Below are positions 43,320 to 48,481 of a DNA stretch of 48,481 nucleotides, piece by piece; positions within the stretch are counted from its first letter, which is position 1; every line of letters begins with the position of its first letter. The stretch lies in assembly GCF_017874355.1 (NCBI RefSeq), contig NZ_JAGGLI010000022.1, forward strand, positions 1 through 48,481, in the 5' to 3' direction. The notes under the pieces are model-generated. The model had not been told where the DNA came from and made no database searches. It was given only the letters and a program-made list of their open reading frames with translations. The translations under genes were made by a program, and so were the position numbers. The stretch is from Acetoanaerobium pronyense. Lineage in GTDB: Bacteria; Bacillota; Clostridia; Peptostreptococcales; Filifactoraceae.

Positions 43320-43897
43320 TTCACGCCTTCTTTGCTCATAAGAATAATGCTTGCAATATCCTTCATTGTGCATCTTTTGTCCATGCTCATCTTACGTATG
43401 TAATTATAAGCCTCTTCTTCACTCATCTGAGAGTCGCTCATTAGTATGCTCTTGGCACGATCCACAACAATTCTAGATTCTAGCCTATCATTTGTCTTTT
43501 GATGGGCTTTTTTAATATCTAGTATTTCTTTCCCTTTGTGGATTGCTATTTCTACAGCTGGTAAAAGGGCTTGTTTAGTAACTGGCTTTACAAGATAAGA
43601 TAAAACACCTACGCTTTTTGCCTTTTCAATAAATTCCTTACCGCTATATGCAGTGAGTAGTACAATTGCTCCTGCCAGCTCTTCTTCAGAAATAATCTTT
43701 GCAGCCATCAGGCCATCAAGAAGTGGCATTTTAACATCAAGAATAACTAAATCAGGTTTAGTTTTTTTGCACATCTCTACAGCATCAAATCCGTCAGAAG
43801 CTTTGCCCACTACATCGTAGCCAGCCTCAATAAGCATCTCTGCTACATCCATTCTTGTAATCGGTTCATCGTCAGCGATGACTATCCTCTTACTCAT
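43316..43897 (-). CDS. eutV: EutV response regulator with ANTAR RNA-binding domain
   Basis: A 193-residue antiterminator. The receiver domain has Asp54 in VILDVKMP, acidic ADDEP near the start and the signalling lysine in YLVKPVTKQ. The ANTAR domain is the C-terminal three-helix part (about 130-190: RIVDRAKSILMSDSQMSEEEAY, MKDIASIIL). Phosphorylated EutV binds paired hairpins and blocks terminators. Two such leaders are in this operon. Its gene sits downstream of the first, so it controls its own supply. Confidence 0.94.
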   Translation of the reverse strand: MSKRIVIADDEPITRMDVAEMLIEAGYDVVGKASDGFDAVEMCKKTKPDLVILDVKMPLLDGLMAAKIISEEELAGAIVLLTAYSGKEFIEKAKSVGVLSYLVKPVTKQALLPAVEIAIHKGKEILDIKKAHQKTNDRLESRIVVDRAKSILMSDSQMSEEEAYNYIRKMSMDKRCTMKDIASIILMSKEGVK

Positions 43898-43915
43898 ATC
43901 AAACCTCCGAATTAA

Positions 43916-44347
43916 TCAAATCTGTTTTGAAAACAGCCTCGAAATCTGCTCTATACCCTCATTGGTATAAGAGCTTACCATATATATGTGAGTCGCTCCT
44001 GCATTTTTTAGCCAGTCCTCAGAGCGTTTTACGTCAGAATCTTTATGGTCTATTTTAGTTATTATTCCCACCACTTTTTTGTTGAACATAGCTCCAAATC
44101 CTGGTGGGAAAAAGTTTTCAGATGATGTACTGTCGTGGACAAGAGCTACGAGATTAGCATCAAATGACAAGGTTATTATAGCATTATAGTATCTGGGATT
44201 TTCTAGATATTCCCCAGGAGTATCTATGATATTTGGATAATACTCAACTGCTTGAGTCTTTTTATATTCAAGCTTTTCATTAATTAGTTTTTGAATCAAT
44301 GTGGTCTTTCCAGCACCCTGTTTTCCTACAAATATTATATCTTTCAT
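43916..44347 (-). CDS. eutP: EutP P-loop NTPase
   Basis: A 143-residue small-GTPase-like protein with P-loop GKQGAGKTT, switch region IIDTPGEY, and base motif TKID. Salmonella EutP is reported to have acetate kinase activity, which would complete the route from acetyl phosphate to acetate and ATP here. Its ATG shares a base with the eutS stop (TAATG), so the two are coupled. Confidence 0.92.
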   Translation of the reverse strand: MKDIIFVGKQGAGKTTLIQKLINEKLEYKKTQAVEYYPNIIDTPGEYLENPRYYNAIITLSFDANLVALVHDSTSSENFFPPGFGAMFNKKVVGIITKIDHKDSDVKRSEDWLKNAGATHIYMVSSYTNEGIEQISRLFSKQI

Positions 44348-44694
44348 TATGACCTCGTTATTCCAGTTGGAGTGAATTTCATTACATTGGTGAGCATATT
44401 GAGCACCGATTGAAGTGCTTCTTCAACACTTCCCACATCTCCTACAAGAACCAGTGAGCCGCTAAATCGATCCAAAAATCCAATCCTTACATCAGATGCC
44501 TTAGTCGCCACATCCCCTGCTATAATCGCTCCTTCACTTGGAGTGATAGTCAGTATTCCAATAGCTCCTGTCTGATCTTCTGAAAGTCCAAGCTTTTTGC
44601 ATACATCCCTCCTTGGATTTGCAATAAGGTGGGCAAGGGTGACCTGTTTGCCTGGAACATATTCCTGTACTACTCTTTGCTTTTCGTTTTCCAT
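44347..44694 (-). CDS. eutS: EutS shell protein
   Basis: A circularly permuted BMC hexamer protein of 115 residues, known for a bent hexamer that may make shell edges. Typical are [37 protein letters not shown] and [23 protein letters not shown] precedes the ATG. It is the first gene of the operon, right after the first regulated leader. Confidence 0.94.
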   Translation of the reverse strand: MENEKQRVVQEYVPGKQVTLAHLIANPRRDVCKKLGLSEDQTGAIGILTITPSEGAIIAGDVATKASDVRIGFLDRFSGSLVLVGDVGSVEEALQSVLNMLTNVMKFTPTGITRS

Positions 44695-44711
44695 TATGAC
44701 GCCTCCTACAA

Positions 44712-44760
44712 CAAAAAAAGCCCGCAGTTTCCCCTATGGTTAAATAGGTAACTACAAGCT
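44712..44760 (-). terminator. Regulated terminator in the eutS leader
   Basis: On the minus strand AGCTTGTAGTT pairs with AACTGCGGGCT (11 pairs, three G-U), with an inner CCTAT/ATAGG stem, then seven Ts. It ends 18 bases before eutS. Its first arm is shared with the P2 antiterminator hairpin. Confidence 0.85.
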
Positions 44761-44795
44761 TCGATGCTTCGTTATTTTCAGCACGCCATTGTACT
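44756..44795 (-). promoter_or_regulatory. EutV (ANTAR) double-hairpin antiterminator before eutS
   Basis: P1 (44780-44795) is AGTAC-AATGGC-GTGCT and P2 (44756-44769) is AAGC-ATCGAA-GCTT on the minus strand. Both hexaloops have A at position 1 and G at position 4, the ANTAR consensus. P2 overlaps the left arm of the terminator, so EutV binding would let transcription into the operon. Confidence 0.85.
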
Positions 44796-44801
44796 TTTTT
44801 T

Positions 44802-44830
44802 AGTATATCATTTTGATTTTAAATATTCAA
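44802..44830 (-). promoter_or_regulatory. Main eut operon promoter
   Basis: On the minus strand TTGAAT (44825-44830), a 17-base spacer and TATACT (44802-44807). Transcription should begin near 44795, exactly where P1 begins. No operator is obvious, consistent with control by antitermination. Confidence 0.8.
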
Positions 44831-44837
44831 CCAATTT

Positions 44838-45728
44838 TTATGAGTTTTTTATCATAACTTTTAAATGTTTTGGAAGAACCTTGATATCAAGTGGAAGATT
44901 GGGCCCTTTTTCTCCATCAATATCACTTTCCTTTTCTTCATGCTCTACAAGTCTCACATTAATATTATCTGTAGTAAAATAAATCACATTTTCAGACTCA
45001 GTTATCTTTCCAGTGACTGCAGATGGAAGTATTTTTAGAGCATTCCCTATATCAAGAGATTTTATAGCAAGGACGTGAAGCTTTCCATCATCTGGTTTAG
45101 CTTCTTTTAAAAAATCTCCAAACCCTGCAAGTGCTCCACTTAATCCTATAGCAAGAAGAGAGATTTTAAGCTCAGATAGTTTATTTTCGTACTTTAACTT
45201 CACTAAAAAGTCTTCACTATTTATCACTTCCTTTGTCCCTGCAATAAAATAAGCCAATGGACCAAGCTTTGATTTCTCTTCGCTTTCTACCTCATGAACT
45301 GCCTTTGCTATGTTTCCTACAGATACTACATTTGTAAAATATCTTTCATTTACCATTCCAATATCTATTTCTTTTTCTTTAGAATCCTTAAGCATATCAA
45401 TTGCTTCCTCTGGGTCAAGTGGTATATCAAGTGCTCTTGCAAGATCGTTTACAGTTCCCATAGGAATTATTCCAAGTGCAGGTCTTTTTTTATTTGGAGC
45501 AATACCGTTTACAGTCTCATTTACTGTTCCATCTCCTCCTAAGGAAATTACAAGGTCATAGTCTTCATTTGCAGCCTCATATGCAAAGTTTTTAGCATCG
45601 TTTTTCTTCTTAGTATATTTGATATTTATTTCATCATATCTTGGTTTTAATACCTCAACTAGCTTCTCTTCATAGCCCTTAGCCTTTTCCTTGCCAGATG
45701 AAGGATTGAGTATAATAAGCGCTTTCAT
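44838..45728 (-). CDS. Diacylglycerol/lipid kinase (YegS/BmrU/DgkB family)
   Basis: Phosphorylates a membrane lipid, probably diacylglycerol, with ATP. The 296-residue protein has LNPSSGKEKAKGYEEKL at the N-terminus and the nucleotide motif SLGGDGTVNETVNGI (about 62-76). The C-terminal beta-sandwich has DIDGEKGPNLPLDIKVLPKHLKV. Its stop is only 8 bases from the eut -35 box on the same strand, with no terminator in between, so read-through into eut is possible. GGAGGC precedes the ATG. Confidence 0.88.
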   Translation of the reverse strand: MKALIILNPSSGKEKAKGYEEKLVEVLKPRYDEINIKYTKKKNDAKNFAYEAANEDYDLVISLGGDGTVNETVNGIAPNKKRPALGIIPMGTVNDLARALDIPLDPEEAIDMLKDSKEKEIDIGMVNERYFTNVVSVGNIAKAVHEVESEEKSKLGPLAYFIAGTKEVINSEDFLVKLKYENKLSELKISLLAIGLSGALAGFGDFLKEAKPDDGKLHVLAIKSLDIGNALKILPSAVTGKITESENVIYFTTDNINVRLVEHEEKESDIDGEKGPNLPLDIKVLPKHLKVMIKNS

Positions 45729-45995
45729 AAATGCCTCCTGGATAATTTTTTATAATATGTTCTGACTTTACTCTCTAAATTTTTTTAGTATGTTTTTATA
45801 CTTGTCTACTAATGCCTTTACAATATAAAAAATATACCCAATTCTTATATGTATAAAATTAAATTTATATCTCTATTTTTCTTTTAACTTAATTTATTTT
45901 ACGTAAAGCAGTTAATATATGTTAAAATATTTATAACATTTTTTTATCAAACCCCTATAAATTTATGCTCTATTTTATAAAGAGGAGGTCTTACC

Positions 45996-47597
45996 ATAAA
46001 CCTAACCCCTATTAAATCAAAAATTTCAATTTCACTTATATTCATACTACTATTATTGCTCCCTTTATCAGGTTGCACCTTTTCCAGCGATACAGAGATA
46101 TTTCTAACAGATGAAGAGATAAGCTGGCTAAATGAACATGAAGGTCAAATAAAAATCGGATATACCACAGATTATCCCCCAATAGAATTTTTAAAAGATG
46201 GAGAGTATGTGGGTATGACAGCTGATTATTTTAGGCTACTTGAAGAAAAGCTTGGCTTCAAAATTAAAATGGTGAGATACGATGCTTGGCCTGAGCTTCT
46301 TGAAGATGCAAAAAATAAAAAAGTTTCGGGCATCACTGCTGCTTCTAAAACTGAGCAGAGTCTTGAATACTTTAACTTTACAGTTCCCTATATATTCAAT
46401 CCCAATGTAATAATCACCCGCAAAAACTTCTCAGAAAAACTAACTTTTGAAAAGCTAAACAATTCAAGTATGAGCATAGTGGCAATAGAAGGGTTTTCTG
46501 TCCTTGATGAACTAAAACTAAATTATCCAGACCTAAACTACCAAACAGTAGCAAATGCCAAAGAAGGACTTAGAAAGGTTTCCTTTGGTGAAGCTGATGC
46601 AATGATAGTACAGCTTATCAGCGCATCTCTTTCTATAGATTCGGATAATATTACCAACCTTATGGTAAATTCAGAGACAACATATGACTCAAACTTATCT
46701 ATAGCTACTAGAAATGACTGGCCTATCTTAAATGATATTTTCAACAAAGGCCTTGCCCAAATTACTGACTCAGAAAAAAATGCCATTAAATCTAAATGGG
46801 TTCCCCTTTATCAAAATAAATTTTATGACAATCCTTACTTTTTACCTATTCTTATTGCTATTATAGATTTCTTTATATTTCTTTTTATAATAATTTTCTT
46901 GTGGAATATCACACTAAAAAAGAAGGTTAGAGAAAAAACCGCAGAACTTGAAAAATCTAAAGAAGAGCTTTATTTTAAGTCTTATCACGACGATTTAACT
47001 AAGCTCTACAATAGAGCCTACTATAATGAACAGATAGAATATTACTCTTTAAACCCAGTCCTTCCTTTTACAATTATAATTGCCGACTTAAACGGATTAA
47101 AAATTGTAAATGATACCTTCGGACATGAAAAAGGTGATATTCTTATAAAAAAAATTGCTCGTATTTTAAAAGATGAGTGCAGGGAAAAAGAAATTATTGC
47201 AAGAATTGGGGGAGATGAGTTTGTAATCTTGATGCCACAAACCTCGTACGAAGATGCTCTAGCACTTTGCGAAAATATAAAACAGGCATGTCTAAATGCA
47301 GACAAATACCCTATAGCTCCATCTATAGCCTTGGGAGCCGCTACTCAAATGCATAAAGATGAGAGCCTTCAATCAGTATTCAACAAGGCCGAGGATATGA
47401 TGTACGAAAACAAAAAAATCAATAAAGACAAAACCTATCTGACTTTTATAGATTCCTTAAAATATCAGCTAAACAATTTAGATCCTGAAGATTCGGACCA
47501 AAGAATAAAAATCCAAAACCTAGCAATAGAGCTAGGAAAAAGACTTTCACTATCTGAAAAAGAAATAAATGAACTAATAGAACTCTCCGACCTCTAG
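45996..47597 (+). CDS. Solute-binding-domain diguanylate cyclase, AUA start, truncated C-terminal HD region
   Basis: A 533-residue lipoprotein if begun at ATA 45996: AGGAGG lies 7 bases upstream, and the signal peptide with lipobox LSGC (Cys27) is then complete. No ATG, GTG or TTG occurs between the upstream in-frame stop (45978) and 46056. Domains: bacterial periplasmic substrate-binding (about 45-275), TM (about 282-308), GGDEF with intact RIGGDEFVILMP (about 390-401). The last 32 residues (IKIQNLAIELGKRLSLSEKE onward) match the start of a type of HD domain that often follows GGDEF, but the frame ends at a TAG supplied by a repeat array. The cyclase should still work. Confidence 0.82.
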   Translation: MNLTPIKSKISISLIFILLLLLPLSGCTFSSDTEIFLTDEEISWLNEHEGQIKIGYTTDYPPIEFLKDGEYVGMTADYFRLLEEKLGFKIKMVRYDAWPELLEDAKNKKVSGITAASKTEQSLEYFNFTVPYIFNPNVIITRKNFSEKLTFEKLNNSSMSIVAIEGFSVLDELKLNYPDLNYQTVANAKEGLRKVSFGEADAMIVQLISASLSIDSDNITNLMVNSETTYDSNLSIATRNDWPILNDIFNKGLAQITDSEKNAIKSKWVPLYQNKFYDNPYFLPILIAIIDFFIFLFIIIFLWNITLKKKVREKTAELEKSKEELYFKSYHDDLTKLYNRAYYNEQIEYYSLNPVLPFTIIIADLNGLKIVNDTFGHEKGDILIKKIARILKDECREKEIIARIGGDEFVILMPQTSYEDALALCENIKQACLNADKYPIAPSIALGAATQMHKDESLQSVFNKAEDMMYENKKINKDKTYLTFIDSLKYQLNNLDPEDSDQRIKIQNLAIELGKRLSLSEKEINELIELSDL

Positions 47598-47704
47598 CCA
47601 CTAGCCACTAGCCACGGGGACACTAGCCACTAGCCACGGGGACGTATCTATCGTCCCACTTTTTTGGGTAGCCACGGGGACGTATCTATCGTCCCACTTT
47701 TTTT
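47595..47704. repeat. REP-like tandem repeat array
   Basis: The heptamer TAGCCAC occurs six times. Two 35-base direct repeats (47631-47665 and 47669-47703) each carry TAGCCAC, the hairpin GGGGACG-TATCTAT-CGTCCC (stem GGGACG/CGTCCC) and a T-run. It resembles REP/RAYT-type palindromes with GGGAC-GTCCC stems seen in clostridial genomes. The first TAG is the stop codon of the cyclase gene. No transposase is in the window. Confidence 0.75.
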
Positions 47705-47721
47705 AATATCAAACACTTTAT

Positions 47722-47768
47722 TTATATATGAAAACATAAACTTTTACATTTTTATGTTTTCATATATT
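47722..47768 (-). terminator. Terminator of the cobalamin adenosyltransferase gene
   Basis: A long AT-rich inverted repeat with arms around ATATATGAAAACATAAA and TTTATGTTTTCATATAT. It lies 4 bases past the cobO stop and can also serve the cyclase gene. Confidence 0.7.
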
Positions 47769-47771
47769 TGT

Positions 47772-48287
47772 TTAGTTTTCTATACCTACCCTAGCACTCA
47801 CTCCATTATTATAATAGTGCTTAATTTCTTTCATTTCAGTGACTAAATCAGCTATTTGTATTATCTCATCAGGTGCATATCTTCCCGTCAATATGACTTC
47901 TGTCTTATCTTCTTTCAAACTCAAAACCTCTAACACTTCATCAACTGAGATAAGCTTAAAATATAGAGCTATATTAATCTCATCAAAAACTACTATATCA
48001 TAATCTTTTGAAACTAGTGCTTCCTTCATTCTTTGAAGCCCTCTTTGAGCATCCTTTATATCTTCTTCTTTGGGATTCTCGTTTACAAAGCAAACACCAC
48101 CAAATTGTTCTATATGAAAATTTGGGAGATACTTTACAGCATCCAGTTCGCTATAATGCTGACCCTTTAAAAATTGTCCAAAAAATACTTTCTTGCCAGC
48201 GCAAATCGCCCTCAAACAGAGTCCTAATGCTGCAGTTGTTTTACCTTTGCCATTTCCTGTGTATACTTGAATATAACCTTTTTCCAT
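47772..48287 (-). CDS. cobO: Cob(I)alamin adenosyltransferase (CobO/BtuR type)
   Basis: Adds the adenosyl group to cob(I)alamin, giving the EutBC cofactor. The 171-residue protein has the P-loop TGNGKGKTTAALGL near its N-terminus, FGQFLKG, DIVVFDEINIALYF and ILTGRYAPDEI, all typical of CobA/CobO proteins. I chose the ATG at 48287 (MEKGYIQVYTGNGKG), 10 bases after AGGAG; ATG 48296 is too close to that site. It is separate from the eut operon and has a role in overlap with EutT. Confidence 0.92.
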   Translation of the reverse strand: MEKGYIQVYTGNGKGKTTAALGLCLRAICAGKKVFFGQFLKGQHYSELDAVKYLPNFHIEQFGGVCFVNENPKEEDIKDAQRGLQRMKEALVSKDYDIVVFDEINIALYFKLISVDEVLEVLSLKEDKTEVILTGRYAPDEIIQIADLVTEMKEIKHYYNNGVSARVGIEN

Positions 48288-48344
48288 ATTTATCATACTC
48301 CTAAGTTTATCTCTATAGGTTTTATATAAAAGCAACCATTACTA

Positions 48345-48438
48345 TGGGGCGTTTTCCTTCGGAGACGGACGGGAAGCAGGGACGAGGGGGCTGTCGGGAA
48401 ATAGCCCCTTTCTAAAAAGCGACTTTGTCGCTTTTTTT
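48345..48438. ncRNA. GC-rich structured stretch with tandem hairpins (candidate RNA or terminators)
   Basis: This stretch is clearly richer in GC than its surroundings. On the plus strand it holds a hairpin near 48353-48367 (CGTTTTCC-TTC-GGAGACG), a second GGGGCT/AGCCCC (48387-48408), and a third AAAAAGCGAC/GTCGCTTTTT (48414-48436) followed by Ts. This could be a small RNA ending in a terminator. Read on the minus strand, the last hairpin is also a normal terminator for a gene beyond the edge. I found no B12-box, so a cobalamin riboswitch is unlikely. Confidence 0.35.
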
Positions 48439-48448
48439 AATTCTTAAA

Positions 48449-48481
48449 AAAATATAAAAAAAAGGCAGCAAATTAATGCCA
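48449..48481 (-). terminator. Partial terminator cut by the right window edge
   Basis: On the minus strand GGCA-N9-TGCC is followed by eight Ts (plus-strand As at 48454-48461). It probably ends a gene lying beyond the edge and transcribed leftward. Confidence 0.45.

Noticed and set aside
47595-47704. CRISPR array
   Set aside because: The repeats are short, tandem, hairpin-forming and without spacers of even length; no cas genes are near.
48345-48438. Cobalamin riboswitch upstream of cobO
   Set aside because: No B12-box or other conserved core was found on either strand.
1-48481. tRNA or rRNA genes
   Set aside because: I looked for cloverleaf-type and conserved rRNA segments in the gaps and saw none; gaps are mostly short and AT-rich.

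Overview
The window is AT-rich DNA from a low-GC Gram-positive anaerobe, most likely a spore-forming member of the Clostridia (Peptostreptococcaceae-like is my guess). The signs are strong AGGAGG-type ribosome sites, frequent GTG/TTG starts, U-tailed hairpin terminators, a DUF3787-type spore-surface protein, a Firmicute-type ethanolamine operon with EutV/EutW, and several c-di-GMP enzymes. I saw no rRNA, tRNA or CRISPR array.

Layout from left to right. Bases 1-91 are the right end of an IS1380-type element. Next come an alanine:cation symporter (-) and an orphan 7-TM protein (+). Bases 3148-10592 (-) hold a sugar-acid catabolic cluster: TRAP transporter (dctP, dctQ, dctM), RspB-like dehydrogenase, GntR regulator, uxuA and uxuB. 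Shared CTAG-TATA-CTAG-type operators sit at its promoter and before uxuA. With no uronate isomerase present, it fits L-gulonate to D-fructuronate to D-mannonate to KDG. Bases 10856-13003 carry the DUF3787 protein, a GNAT protein and galE.

Bases 13207-18303 (+) hold a GGDEF-EAL protein, a MarR gene interrupted by an in-frame UGA near its N-terminus, and then an AhpD-like protein, a dihydrolipoamide dehydrogenase with its own lipoyl domain, and a lipoate ligase. The ahpD promoter has an 18-bp perfect palindrome just downstream of its -10 box. I read this as a lipoyl-linked thiol/peroxide module under a redox-type MarR; the UGA may encode selenocysteine or may be a nonsense mutation. Bases 18337-27418 hold an HD-GYP phosphodiesterase, an internally deleted IS1380 copy, a chemotaxis receptor, a catalase, an amidase, a second GNAT paralogue and a hemerythrin.

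Bases 27561-44830 (-) are a complete 21-gene ethanolamine-utilisation microcompartment operon: eutS, eutP, eutV, eutW, eutA, eutB, eutC, eutL, a BMC protein with a Rho_N/SAP-like tail, eutE, eutM, eutT, pduL, a flavoprotein-like gene, eutN, pduS-like, pduT-like, a small orf, eutH, eutQ and eutG. Two leaders, before eutS and before eutA, each carry paired hexaloop hairpins overlapping an intrinsic terminator. This is the layout expected for EutV (ANTAR) antitermination. EutBC splits ethanolamine to acetaldehyde and ammonia, EutE and EutG disproportionate acetaldehyde to acetyl-CoA and ethanol, PduL makes acetyl phosphate, and EutA, EutT and perhaps PduS keep the B12 cofactor working.

The right end holds a lipid kinase (-), a solute-binding GGDEF protein (+) that appears to start at AUA and to be cut off inside a C-terminal HD-type domain by a REP-like repeat array, and a second cobalamin adenosyltransferase (-). 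The strongest leads are the UGA-containing MarR beside the AhpD-lipoyl module, the BMC-SAP fusion, the two EutV leaders, and the repeat-truncated AUA-start cyclase.
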